The notes beneath the pieces are model-generated. The model ran no database searches and had not been told where the DNA came from. It saw nothing but the letters and a program-made list of their open reading frames with translations. Shown in pieces: positions 17,998 to 27,670 of a DNA stretch of 43,091 nucleotides. This stretch comes from an uncultured Prevotella sp. Lineage in GTDB: Bacteria > Bacteroidota > Bacteroidia > Bacteroidales > Bacteroidaceae. The number at the start of each line of letters is the position of its first letter. Position 1 is the stretch's first letter. Location of the stretch: positions 1-43,091 of the forward strand of contig CAJOOC010000102.1 in NCBI GenBank assembly GCA_905236165.1, read 5' to 3'. The position numbers and the translations under genes are program-made.

Positions 17998-19455
17998 TTA
18001 CTTATGCCCTCTCCATAACTCACCGTTGCCTATGACGATGAGGTTGCCGTCGTTGTCAGTCATCACCATACCTACCTTTCCGCTGACGTAGTTCGCAGGC
18101 ATTGTCAGCTCTGAACTGCTCCAGGTAGTGCCGTTGTCGTATGACACATACAGCGTGCCAAAGGCCGTCTTGCTGCTATCGTAGTAAGCGGTGCCGCCAA
18201 AAGCCACCATGCAGTCCTTGAGGCCTGTCACGGTGAGCCGCTCCATCTTGGGCAGGCGAACGGGATAGTTGATGCCTGTCTGTATGCAGCAGGTCCATTT
18301 CTCCTGCAGCGCTGGCGACACGTTGTCGAGGTCTATCACCTTGCTCCATGTTGTGGCATACTTATAGTAGTCGTCGCCCATGGAGTTGTCTTCGTCGCAT
18401 GTGCCCACGAAGGTGACGCGAGGCAGTTTGTTCTCCAATGTCGTTGTCACAATGCTGTTGATATTTGCTGTGGGCAGACGGTAGTCGTTGTTAATGAATT
18501 CTGTGACATCGGTCTCTTCGCCGCTCCATGATATTCCGCCATCAGCCGACACATACATCTGTCGTGCTCCTTCATACAGGGCGTAGAGACGTCCCGCACA
18601 ACCTCCGAGGAGCGTCACGCTGGCGGGCATACCTGTCTGAACGGTGGTAAGGAGCTTTTCTCCTGAGGGAAGCAGCTTTGTCAGCACACCCTCGCTCCTG
18701 TCATAAATCATCACCGTGTCGCCGCTTGTAACGATATTGCCGGCGTTGGCGGGCAGGTCTACCATCACCTTCTCCCAGCTCTTTCCTCCATTGACAGAGG
18801 TAATGAGGGAACTTGTTCCGCTGGCATCATATCCCAGGATATACATCGCCTTGGATGTTGTGACGCCCTTCATGCCCGTGAATGCAGAAATCACAGCCTT
18901 GCTGTCAGCATCGTTGATGGCTGAAGAAGACCACATCAGGGTGCCGTGAGTAACCTGGTATGCGCTGATACGCACCTTATAGTCGCGCGTCATAGTACCG
19001 TCGCTCGACACTACGCGCAATGTGCGCTCCTTTGAAAGGTCGAGGGAGTCGGTACTGGAATAGTATGTATATACCGTCGGGTCGTCGAGGTCCTGAAAGT
19101 ATATGAGTCCGTTGTTGAGGGTTGTCAGCGAACATACCACCCTCGACAGGTTTGTGCCGTATATCAGCGAGTCGCTGTTGTAGACGGTGTTGGTATTCTG
19201 GTTGATTCGGACGGGATATGCGCTTCCGCTGTAAGACGAGGTGATGGTGTATGTGGAATCTGCCCCGCTTGTTGTTGTGACGTGGTAGGTACGTGTATAT
19301 TTCACCGTCCCGAGGGTGAAGCCCGTCAGAGCGGTGTCGCTGTAGTAGGTCGTCTCAGTATCGCTACCCACGCATGCCGTCATTGCCGACAGTATGGCCA
19401 GCACCATTACGGCCTTTGTGAAGATATTGATATACAATGGTTTCTTTATTCTCAT
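17998..19455 (-). CDS. Secreted lipoprotein with BNR/sialidase-like repeats (DUF6242-like)
   Basis: Lipobox (ILSAMTAC); NGGKSWEKV, ADGGISWSGE, DNGTTWSSSE. Confidence 0.75.
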   Translation of the reverse strand: MRIKKPLYINIFTKAVMVLAILSAMTACVGSDTETTYYSDTALTGFTLGTVKYTRTYHVTTTSGADSTYTITSSYSGSAYPVRINQNTNTVYNSDSLIYGTNLSRVVCSLTTLNNGLIYFQDLDDPTVYTYYSSTDSLDLSKERTLRVVSSDGTMTRDYKVRISAYQVTHGTLMWSSSAINDADSKAVISAFTGMKGVTTSKAMYILGYDASGTSSLITSVNGGKSWEKVMVDLPANAGNIVTSGDTVMIYDRSEGVLTKLLPSGEKLLTTVQTGMPASVTLLGGCAGRLYALYEGARQMYVSADGGISWSGEETDVTEFINNDYRLPTANINSIVTTTLENKLPRVTFVGTCDEDNSMGDDYYKYATTWSKVIDLDNVSPALQEKWTCCIQTGINYPVRLPKMERLTVTGLKDCMVAFGGTAYYDSSKTAFGTLYVSYDNGTTWSSSELTMPANYVSGKVGMVMTDNDGNLIVIGNGELWRGHK

Positions 19456-19495
19456 TTATATGTGCGCACATTCGCGCGTTTATGCAAATTTGGTG

Positions 19496-19503
19496 CAAAG
19501 GTA
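19496..19503 (-). promoter_or_regulatory. -7 box TACCTTTG upstream of the 19455 gene
   Basis: CAAAGGTA on +. Confidence 0.55.
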
Positions 19504-19509
19504 CATATA

Positions 19510-19541
19510 AAATCCCGAAAAACGAATGTTTCTCGGGATTT
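19510..19541 (-). terminator. Terminator-like hairpin downstream of the SDR gene
   Basis: AAATCCCGA...TCGGGATTT 9-bp stem. Confidence 0.65.
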
Positions 19542-19592
19542 ATTATGATATTTATTGAATAAAGTGACCTATTTTAGGTTTTCTTTGCATAT

Positions 19593-20402
19593 TTACTTAG
19601 GCTGCTTGCCGATATATGCAAGGATGCCTCCGTCAACATAGAGCACATGCCCGTTGACAGCGTCAGAAGCCTTTGAAGCAAGGAATACGGCGGGGCCTCC
19701 GAGCTCTGATGGATCGAGCCAACGGCCTGCTGGTGTCTTTGCGCAGATGAAAGAGTCGAATGGATGACGTGAGCCGTCTGGCTGGCGCTCACGCAGAGGA
19801 GCTGTCTGAGGTGTAGCGATGTAGCCTGGGCCAATGCCGTTACACTGGATGTTGTACTCACCGTACTCTGAGCAGATGTTGCGTGTGAGCATCTTCAGGC
19901 CGCCCTTTGCTGCTGCGTAGGCAGAAACGGTCTCACGACCGAGCTCTGACATCATAGAGCAGATGTTGATAATCTTACCCTCCTTGCGCTCCATCATCTC
20001 TGGCAGAACGGCAGCAGAGCAGATGTAAGGTGCTACGAGGTCGATATCGATAACCTGCTGGAACTCAGCGCGCTTCATCTCGTGCATTGGGATGCGCTTG
20101 ATGATACCGGCATTGTTCACGAGGATGTCAATCTGGCCTACCTCCTGATGGATCTTCTCAACGAGAGCCTTTATGGCTTCCTCGTCGGTAACGTCGCAGA
20201 CGTAGCCCTTGACGTTGGTGATGCCTGCCTCTTTGTAGTTGTCAAGGCCGCGCTGCAGGGCTGCCTCGTTGATGTCGTTGAAGATAATCATGTTTGCGCC
20301 GGCTGCTACGAAGGCCTTTGCAATATTGAAACCAATACCGTAAGATGCACCTGTAATCCAGGCGTTCTTTCCCTCAAGGGAGAAATTTGATAAGTTAGCC
20401 AT
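19593..20402 (-). CDS. SDR-family oxidoreductase, gluconate 5-dehydrogenase-like
   Basis: GKNAWITGASYGIGFNIAKAF, LVNNAGII, YAAAKGGLKMLTRN. Confidence 0.9.
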   Translation of the reverse strand: MANLSNFSLEGKNAWITGASYGIGFNIAKAFVAAGANMIIFNDINEAALQRGLDNYKEAGITNVKGYVCDVTDEEAIKALVEKIHQEVGQIDILVNNAGIIKRIPMHEMKRAEFQQVIDIDLVAPYICSAAVLPEMMERKEGKIINICSMMSELGRETVSAYAAAKGGLKMLTRNICSEYGEYNIQCNGIGPGYIATPQTAPLRERQPDGSRHPFDSFICAKTPAGRWLDPSELGGPAVFLASKASDAVNGHVLYVDGGILAYIGKQPK

Positions 20403-20491
20403 GTTGTTTTAAGGGTTTAAGGGGATTTGTTTTCTGTTTAGTTTATGGTATATGGGCCGATGGCGATACCGTCGGCCCATGTTGTTGCGGA

Positions 20492-22000
20492 TTAGTCCTT
20501 TATGTACTCGCTGAAGTCCGTGAGGTGCATATCGCCCTTTCTGCGCAGCGTGTCGTGCATAGCGAAGGCACAAGGCAGGTTGTGATGCGTCTGACCACCT
20601 GTAGCGATGTTGAGATACTCACGCAGGAGCGGCCTGTAGTCGGGGTGTGCACAGTTCTCGATAATCAGCTTTGCGCGCTCCAATGGTGCACGGCCTCTGA
20701 GGTCGGCGATGCCCTGTTCGGTGATGATGACGTTCACGTCGTGCTCCGTGTGGTCCTGGTGGCTGCACATAGGCACGATAGAGGAGATGAGACCTCCCTT
20801 TGCCGTAGATGCGCAGGTAAAGATAGAGATGTAGGCGTTGCGCTCAAAGTCACCTGAGCCGCCGATACCGTTCATCATCTTTGTGCCGCTGATGTGGGTA
20901 GAGTTAGCGTTGCCGAAGATGTCTACCTCTATAGCGGTGTTGATGGCGATGACGCCCAGTCGGCGTATCACCTCGGGTGAGTTGGATATCTCCGACTGAC
21001 GGATGGTGAGGTGTTTGGCGAAGTGGCCGATGTTGTCGTACACGTGCATGAGGCACTCATTGTCTACCGTCAGCGAACATGTGGAGGCGTCCTTCACTCG
21101 ACCGTTGAGCATCATGTCGACGATGGCGTTCTGCAGCACCTCGGTGTACACGTTGAAGTCAGGCACGTCCTTGTCCTGTCCCAGCGCTGCGAGGATAGCG
21201 TTGGCAGTTGTTCCCACACCGCTCTGCAGAGGCAGGAACGTTGATGGGATGATGCCGCGCTTCATATCGCTCAGCAGGAAGTGGGCTACGTTGGAGCCTA
21301 TCTGGTCGGTGATGGGGTCCGTGCCCTTGAAGGAGCGTGCCTCATCGGGGATATTGCACTCTACCACACCCACTACCTTCTTCTTGTCTACCTCAAGATA
21401 AGGCTTTCCGATGCGGTCGCTCACCTTCGTAATCATGATGGGCTGACGCATTGGCGGGTCAAGAGGCTGATAGACATCGTGAAGCATACCCACGCCCTCG
21501 CTGTGGAAGGTGTTCAGCTCTATGATGATTTTCTCTGCCAGCATGGCTACGGTTGGGGCGATGCCTCCGGCAGAGGTAAGGAAGACACGGTACTTATCGC
21601 CGGCATCCTCTATCTTGCAGACCTCCAGAATACCCCAGTTCAGCGGACCATAGAAGCCATAGCGCAGCTCCTGAGCCATGTGGGAGAGGTGAAGGTCGTT
21701 GTATCGTATCTCGTTCTTGTTAACGCAAGAGCGGAAGTCCGCATTCGTCGTATACGGGGCGCGGAAATCTATCGCCTTTGCGGCGGCAAGGTCGCCATCG
21801 GTGCTCTGACCGGTGGAGGCTCCTGTGAATACACTTACCTTGAACGGGTTACCCTTTTCGTGTTCCTGAGTAGCGAGCTTCGCAAGCTCTTTTGTCGTTG
21901 CCTTTGGTGCTCCTGCGGGTGTGAATCCTGAAAGTCCCAGGGAGTCACCATTCTTAATCATTGAGGCCGCTTCGAGAGCGGTGATTGTTGTGTATGACAT
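20492..22000 (-). CDS. Acetyl-CoA hydrolase/transferase family protein (succinate/acetate CoA-transferase-like)
   Basis: GDSLGLSGFTPAGAPKATTKEL, GIGGSGDFERNAYISIF, ITEQGIADLRGRAPLERAKLII. Confidence 0.92.
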   Translation of the reverse strand: MSYTTITALEAASMIKNGDSLGLSGFTPAGAPKATTKELAKLATQEHEKGNPFKVSVFTGASTGQSTDGDLAAAKAIDFRAPYTTNADFRSCVNKNEIRYNDLHLSHMAQELRYGFYGPLNWGILEVCKIEDAGDKYRVFLTSAGGIAPTVAMLAEKIIIELNTFHSEGVGMLHDVYQPLDPPMRQPIMITKVSDRIGKPYLEVDKKKVVGVVECNIPDEARSFKGTDPITDQIGSNVAHFLLSDMKRGIIPSTFLPLQSGVGTTANAILAALGQDKDVPDFNVYTEVLQNAIVDMMLNGRVKDASTCSLTVDNECLMHVYDNIGHFAKHLTIRQSEISNSPEVIRRLGVIAINTAIEVDIFGNANSTHISGTKMMNGIGGSGDFERNAYISIFTCASTAKGGLISSIVPMCSHQDHTEHDVNVIITEQGIADLRGRAPLERAKLIIENCAHPDYRPLLREYLNIATGGQTHHNLPCAFAMHDTLRRKGDMHLTDFSEYIKD

Positions 22001-22034
22001 TTACTATACGTTTGTTATAATGAAAATTCGCGTG

Positions 22035-22042
22035 CAAAGGTA
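22035..22042 (-). promoter_or_regulatory. -7 box TACCTTTG for the CoA-transferase gene
   Basis: CAAAGGTA on +; CAAA at 22062-22065, 19-nt spacing. Confidence 0.6.
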
Positions 22043-22125
22043 ATAAAATTGCACGAAACTACAAAATTTGTGCATCTTTTTTCATTAAAAAAACGAAAAA
22101 TGTTGCTCAATATATAAATAATGTG

Positions 22126-22133
22126 TACCTTTG
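22126..22133 (+). promoter_or_regulatory. -7 box TACCTTTG for greA
   Basis: TACCTTTG with TTG at 22103-22105; implies a ~145-nt leader. Confidence 0.6.
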
Positions 22134-22286
22134 CACTCACTTTTAGGCACCTCCGTGTCGATGTGAGGCACGTGAGGCAATGATTTACGGACGGCCCCAT
22201 TAGTCACGGGGTTGTCTCTCTTTTTGGTCTTTAAGGCCACCCCTATTCGTGGGCAAACAACAGAAAAACTAAATAAATAAAGAATT

Positions 22287-22751
22287 ATGGCTTACATGTC
22301 AAAAGAAGGCTACGAACATCTCGTAGCAGAACTGCAGCGCCTTGAGGCGGTAGAGATGCCCAAGGCCAGTGCCGCCATTGCAGAGGCACGCGACAAGGGA
22401 GACCTGTCGGAGAATTCAGAATATGATGCTGCCAAGGAAGCGCAGGCTCACCTTGCCGAGAAAATCAACCAGATAAAGGCCGCTATTGCCGATGCAAAGA
22501 TCGTAGACAAAAGCCGCCTGAACACGGATGCTGTGCAGTTGCTCTCCAAGGTTGAGATGACCAACCTCAACAACAACGCCAAGATGACCTATACCATCGT
22601 CAGCGCCAACGAGGCCAACCTGCGCGAGGGCAAGATAAGCATCGAGACCCCGATAGCCAAGGCCCTGCTCAACCACAAGGCCGGCGAAACCGTAGAGGCA
22701 AAGATACCCAACGGCGTGATGCGACTGAAGATTGAGAGCATCTCTTATTAA
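22287..22751 (+). CDS. greA: Transcription elongation factor GreA
   Basis: SKEGYEHLVAELQRLE, ARDKGDLSENSEYDAAKEAQ. Confidence 0.96.
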   Translation: MAYMSKEGYEHLVAELQRLEAVEMPKASAAIAEARDKGDLSENSEYDAAKEAQAHLAEKINQIKAAIADAKIVDKSRLNTDAVQLLSKVEMTNLNNNAKMTYTIVSANEANLREGKISIETPIAKALLNHKAGETVEAKIPNGVMRLKIESISY

Positions 22752-23239
22752 GCCTTTCGGCAAGGCTGCATGAGGCGCTGATTTTTGTCAGAGTTTTCAT
22801 GCATTCTGGAAAGAGAAAGTCCAGAAACATGGCAAAAATACACCCCGAAAACGCCAAAGATGCCCTTTGAGGAGGTAAAAGACGGTCTTTTAGGTGCTCA
22901 AAGTTGCCCTTTTACACCCTAAAAGTGACCCTTTTACAAGGTAATAGAGCCTCCGTTACGGCACTTTTTCAGGCCAGAAACGCTGCCTTCGGAGAACCCG
23001 CTACTGATTATCAAGCAGTTACAAACCATCGCTATTTCGCCGAATTTGAAGCCGAAGGAGAACTTGCTGGAAAATATCGCGCTGTAGAGCATGATAAAAG
23101 TCAAAAGTTTCCTACTTTCTGGACTTTTAGGTTGCCTCCGGATGATGAACGAAGCAGGCCTCAGGCTAAAAGCAGGTTGCCCTTTCAGGGCGCACTTACG
23201 AAACTTGATTATAAACCAACAAACAAAAAAACATAAACT

Positions 23240-23638
23240 ATGGACATATTTTCAAAGATAGCCGCTGGCGAGATACCCAGCTACAAGTGTGCAGAAAACG
23301 AAGAGTTCTATGCCTTTCTCGATATCAACCCCGTAGTGAAGGCCCACGTGCTCGTCATCCCACGCCGTGAGGTGGATTATATCTTCGACATGGACGACGA
23401 CGAGACAGCGCGCTACTTCGTCTTTGCCAAGAAAGTGGCAAAGGCCATCAAGGCTGCCTTCCCATGCAAGAAGGTGGGAATGAGCGTCTTCGGACTCGAA
23501 GTGGCACACGCCCACATACACCTCATGCCAATGGACACCGAGGGCGATATGGACTTCCGCCGCAAGAAGCTGTCCCTGCCAGAGGAAGAGATGAAGGAGA
23601 TTGCCGCGAAGATATATGGCGAGTTCCAGAAACTCTAA
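23240..23638 (+). CDS. HIT family protein
   Basis: MDIFSKIAAGEIPSYKCAENEEFYAFLDINPVVKAHVLVIPRR and HAHIHLMP. Confidence 0.95.
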   Translation: MDIFSKIAAGEIPSYKCAENEEFYAFLDINPVVKAHVLVIPRREVDYIFDMDDDETARYFVFAKKVAKAIKAAFPCKKVGMSVFGLEVAHAHIHLMPMDTEGDMDFRRKKLSLPEEEMKEIAAKIYGEFQKL

Positions 23639-23685
23639 GCCCCCGAAACATCCAAACAACCAACACACAAACAACAATCCTGACA

Positions 23686-26007
23686 TTGAAGAGATTAGCA
23701 GCCATACTATTAGCATCACTCACGACGCTTGCCCTCAACGCCCAGACAACCGGCGGCAACAACAAGACCACCGGGAAATCCGGCACCTCCGGCATCTCCG
23801 ACCAGATGCTTGACGAGATACAGGTGACGGGTACCAAGTCGACCATGAAACTGAAGGTGGATCGCAAGGAGTTTGATGTATCGAGCATGATTACCACCGA
23901 CGGCCTTACCGCAACCGAGGTGCTTGAGACCATACCCTCCGTTGAGGTTGACAACGACGGCAACGTTTCCCTGCGCGGCAACAGCAGCGTGGAGATACGC
24001 ATCAACGGACGCAACAGCGGCCTCAACAGCGACAACCAAGGGCAGATACTGCAGCAGCTGCCGGCAGAGAGCATCGAGAAGATAGAAATCATCGACAACC
24101 CCTCGTCAAAGTTCTCCGCCGAAGGCTCGGCAGGCATCATCAACATCGTGCTGAAGAAAGACCGCAGGGCAGGCTATTACGGCTCTGCGCAGGCGGGCAT
24201 CAACACCCGCTCAGGAGTGCGCGGCTCGTTCAACATCAACTACTCCTCGTCAAAGCTCGACGCCTACGCCAACGTGGGCTACCGCCACCGCGAGAACACT
24301 GGGCGCAACGAGAGCGAGCAGGACAACCTCGTTAACGGTGTGCCCACAAGCTTTGAGCGCCACTACAAGGAAAACTCCAGCACCGGCAATAACCTCTTCA
24401 GCCGGGCAGGAGTAACGTGGCACGTTGATTCAAAGAACGACCTCTCCCTCAGCGGAATGCTCATGACGGGCAAGAACAAGAACAACTCCACTACACCTTA
24501 TTATTATGGTTACTATGTAAACAGCGCCAACTATGGCAGTTTCGTGGAGGGTCAGGAGATGCTCTACAAGATAAGGACGCGTGATGAGCACAGCAGCGGC
24601 CCGATGACGATGTTCAACATGGAGTTCAACTATCGGCACAACTTCGCCCTCAGCCACTTCATCGACTTCATCGTGTCGCACAACAGGTGGAATGCCGACA
24701 ATGATAATATCTATCAGGACAGTATCACCAACCTTGCGTCATACGATTCCCAATACAAGCAGGAGAGCTATCAGAGCCGGCCGCTGAACATCAAGAACAA
24801 CAACACCGAGATACGTCTCGACTACGAGAACAGACTCAGCGAGGCCATGAAGGTGGAGGCCGGATACAACGGAAGGCTGAGCAGGGAGAACACTCCGCAG
24901 CAGAGCTATGAGGCACCGAACTGGGACGGCACAGGGCTCGTTGAGGACCATCTCTACTACAACCGTTTCATCTACAACCTCGATGTGCACGCGCTCTACG
25001 CCACGCTGTCCTACAACTACAAGAAGATGGGCGTGATGGCAGGCCTCAGAGGCGAATACTGGAGGGTGAACACAGAGTCGTATGACTGGGATCAGGACCA
25101 CGGAACAAAAGAGAAAGACCCTGCATTCAAGAAGGACTACTTCCAACTCTTCCCCAGCATCTTCATGTCATACCAGCTGACGGAGACACAGCAGCTGCAG
25201 CTCAACTACACACGCCGCCTGCGCCGACCCTGGGGAGGAGAACTGAACAACTTCCGCAACACCTCCGACGCATCCATAACGAGCTACGGCAACCCGCTGC
25301 TGACGCCGGAATACAGCAATTCCTTCTCGCTCAACTACCTGAAACAGTGGAATCAGCACTCGCTCCTCGTATCGGCATACTACCGCCCCACGAGCGACGT
25401 CATACAGCGCATCAACTACCGCAACAGCACCGACGGCATGATGTACAGCACGCCGCAGAATGTGGCCAAGAGCACCAGCACAGGTATTGAGCTGACGGGC
25501 AAGAACAAGATAGCACGCATCATTGACCTTACAACCAACGTCAACCTCTACTACTACAAGCTCGACGACTTCAGCTACGACATAGAGGGACAGACCGTGA
25601 CGGGCAATGCACGCGACAATTTCACCTGGAACGCACGCATCATAGCACAGCTCACGCTACCATGGGACATCAGCATGCAGATAAGCGGCAGATACAACTC
25701 GCGTCAGGTCATAACACAAGGATACCGGCCAGCACAGATAAGCATGGATGCTGCGGTGAAGAAGAACTTCTTCAACCGGGCACTGGTACTGTCTATCAAC
25801 TGCCGCGACGTGTTCAACAGCCGCAAATGGGAGAGCTACACCAGCAGCGACACCTTCTCGCGATACTCTCTCAACAAGCGCAGAAGCAGAACAGTAAACT
25901 TCAACCTCACATGGAACTTCGGCAATTCACTGGGCAAGAAGAAACGTGAGGCACAGAACAATGAAAACGAAGAAGAAGAAATGTCTGTGGGAGGCTACGA
26001 CATGTAG
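23686..26007 (+). CDS. Outer-membrane beta-barrel / TonB-dependent receptor-like protein, probable TTG start
   Basis: TTG at 23686 gives signal peptide MKRLAAILLASLTTLALNAQ; plug-like EVLETIPSVEVDNDGNVSLRGNSSVEIRINGR; the ORF-track start at 23464 lies inside the HIT gene. Confidence 0.88.
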   Translation: MKRLAAILLASLTTLALNAQTTGGNNKTTGKSGTSGISDQMLDEIQVTGTKSTMKLKVDRKEFDVSSMITTDGLTATEVLETIPSVEVDNDGNVSLRGNSSVEIRINGRNSGLNSDNQGQILQQLPAESIEKIEIIDNPSSKFSAEGSAGIINIVLKKDRRAGYYGSAQAGINTRSGVRGSFNINYSSSKLDAYANVGYRHRENTGRNESEQDNLVNGVPTSFERHYKENSSTGNNLFSRAGVTWHVDSKNDLSLSGMLMTGKNKNNSTTPYYYGYYVNSANYGSFVEGQEMLYKIRTRDEHSSGPMTMFNMEFNYRHNFALSHFIDFIVSHNRWNADNDNIYQDSITNLASYDSQYKQESYQSRPLNIKNNNTEIRLDYENRLSEAMKVEAGYNGRLSRENTPQQSYEAPNWDGTGLVEDHLYYNRFIYNLDVHALYATLSYNYKKMGVMAGLRGEYWRVNTESYDWDQDHGTKEKDPAFKKDYFQLFPSIFMSYQLTETQQLQLNYTRRLRRPWGGELNNFRNTSDASITSYGNPLLTPEYSNSFSLNYLKQWNQHSLLVSAYYRPTSDVIQRINYRNSTDGMMYSTPQNVAKSTSTGIELTGKNKIARIIDLTTNVNLYYYKLDDFSYDIEGQTVTGNARDNFTWNARIIAQLTLPWDISMQISGRYNSRQVITQGYRPAQISMDAAVKKNFFNRALVLSINCRDVFNSRKWESYTSSDTFSRYSLNKRRSRTVNFNLTWNFGNSLGKKKREAQNNENEEEEMSVGGYDM

Positions 26008-27292
26008 CATGCTGCGACTGTGGCTCCTGCCACTTACCATAACGCTGCTGTGGGCCTGCTCCGCAACGGAGACGCCACGCACCGACAACGGGCAGTATGC
26101 ACAGAGCATAGCAACAGAACTGCAGAACACCGACTCCCTGCTCACCATAGCGAGAGCCACCGACAAGGACGTGCGCTACTACCTGCGCACACACACCGTG
26201 CTCGACAACGGCTTCGACATCGTGGCAGGCTTCGAAAACAAGCAGAAGCACCGCCTCGACTCCCTGCTCCAACGCTACGAGCAGCTGCTGAAGGCAACAG
26301 AATTCCAGGCCCTGAACCTCGCGGGCCACACCACACACCGCTGGCAGGAAGAGCCACAGCGCTCACCACTCGACAGCCTCGGCACATACAGCGGAGACAG
26401 AGACATCACCGGACAACCCTCCGGATACGGCATCTTTCAGGGATACGACGGAGAATACTACGAAGGAGAGTGGCAACACGGAGAGCGCGACGGCGTGGGA
26501 ATGTCGGTAACGCCCGGCAAGAGACTAAGGCTGGGAGAATGGAAAGACAGCAAGTTCCTCGGAGAACGCATCACCTATACGCCCGACCGAACCTATGGCA
26601 TCGATATCTCACGCTATCAGCATGAGCAGGAGAAGATGGTATCGAAACGCGTGAAGGTGCGCAGAGGAAGGTATGTGACGAAGAAAGTAAAGACCGTAGT
26701 ACACCACAGCATCGACTGGGACAGGCTGCGCGTCACCTCACTCGGCACCTATTCCAAGAAGAAGATAGTAGGAGAGGTGGACTATCCCGTCAGCTTCATC
26801 TACATAAAGGCCACAGAAGGCACCACGGTGAGGAACGCCTACTTCGCTACCGACTATGCCAATTCGCGCAAGCACGGTTACAAGACCGGCGCATACCACT
26901 TCTTCTCGACGAGGACAGCGGGCAAGAGTCAGGGATACTATTTCCTGCAAAACACGAGATACAACAAGGGAGACCTCCCCCCCGTGCTCGACATAGAGCC
27001 CACCGATGCACAGATAAGGAGCCTCGGAGGCGTGAGATTCCTCTTCGCCAACGTCAGAGGATGGATACACGTAGTGGAGAAGAAACTGGGAGTGAAGCCC
27101 GTGCTGTACGTCAGCAACCGCTTCGTAAACAAATATCTCGTGCAGGCTCCTGACCTGCTCCACAACTACGACGTGTGGATAGCACGCTACGGAGAGTTCA
27201 GGCCTGACGTGAACCTCATCTCCTGGCAGCTCTGTCAGGACGGAAGAGTAAGGGGAATCTACGGGCCCGTTGACATCAGCGTAATGTTTTAA
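25961..27292 (+). CDS. GH25 lysozyme-like muramidase with MORN-like repeat
   Basis: YGIDISRYQ...IDW, FIYIKATEGTTVRNAYFATDYANSRKHGYKTGAYHFF, VLDIEP; MORN-like YYEGEWQHGERDGVGM; overlaps the 3' end of the preceding gene. Confidence 0.9.
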   Translation: MKTKKKKCLWEATTCSMLRLWLLPLTITLLWACSATETPRTDNGQYAQSIATELQNTDSLLTIARATDKDVRYYLRTHTVLDNGFDIVAGFENKQKHRLDSLLQRYEQLLKATEFQALNLAGHTTHRWQEEPQRSPLDSLGTYSGDRDITGQPSGYGIFQGYDGEYYEGEWQHGERDGVGMSVTPGKRLRLGEWKDSKFLGERITYTPDRTYGIDISRYQHEQEKMVSKRVKVRRGRYVTKKVKTVVHHSIDWDRLRVTSLGTYSKKKIVGEVDYPVSFIYIKATEGTTVRNAYFATDYANSRKHGYKTGAYHFFSTRTAGKSQGYYFLQNTRYNKGDLPPVLDIEPTDAQIRSLGGVRFLFANVRGWIHVVEKKLGVKPVLYVSNRFVNKYLVQAPDLLHNYDVWIARYGEFRPDVNLISWQLCQDGRVRGIYGPVDISVMF

Positions 27293-27306
27293 TACACTAT
27301 ACTATC

Positions 27307-27642
27307 ATGCAAGAAACAAGACAAAACAGAATAAGCCGCCTCCTGCAGAAAGAGCTGAGCCTCATCTTCCAGGGGCAGACAAGGCAGACACACGGAGTGA
27401 TGATCAGCGTCACACGCGTGAAGATATCGCCAGACCTCAGCATCTGCACAGCATACCTCAGCATCTTCCCCTCAGAGAAAGGAGAGGAGATACTGCAGAA
27501 CATACAGAAGAATACATCGCAGGTGCGATACGAACTGGGGCAGCGCGTCAGGAACCAGCTCCGCATCATACCTGAGCTGCGCTTCTTCATCGACGACTCA
27601 CTCGACTATCTTGAGAAGATAGACGACCTGCTGAAGAAATAA
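27307..27642 (+). CDS. rbfA: 30S ribosome-binding factor RbfA
   Basis: RISRLLQKELSLIFQ, ISVTRVKISPDLSICTAYLSIFP, LRIIPELRFFIDDSLDYLEKIDDLLKK. Confidence 0.93.
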   Translation: MQETRQNRISRLLQKELSLIFQGQTRQTHGVMISVTRVKISPDLSICTAYLSIFPSEKGEEILQNIQKNTSQVRYELGQRVRNQLRIIPELRFFIDDSLDYLEKIDDLLKK

Positions 27643-27670
27643 TTCGTTAATTTGTAAATTCGATAATTTG
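27639..27670 (+). repeat. Octamer tandem array (NTAATTYG)x4 bridging the rbfA stop and the permease TTG start
   Basis: ATAATTCG-TTAATTTG-TAAATTCG-ATAATTTG; contains the rbfA TAA and the permease TTG. Confidence 0.85.

Noticed and set aside
22904-23236. 110-aa ORF between greA and the HIT gene
   Set aside because: Low-complexity, repeat-like DNA with no recognisable domain; treated as non-coding and noted only as a finding.
23464-23685. N-terminal extension of the 847-aa TonB-receptor-like ORF
   Set aside because: Overlaps the HIT gene in another frame; a TTG at 23686 gives a proper signal peptide, so the extension is artefactual.
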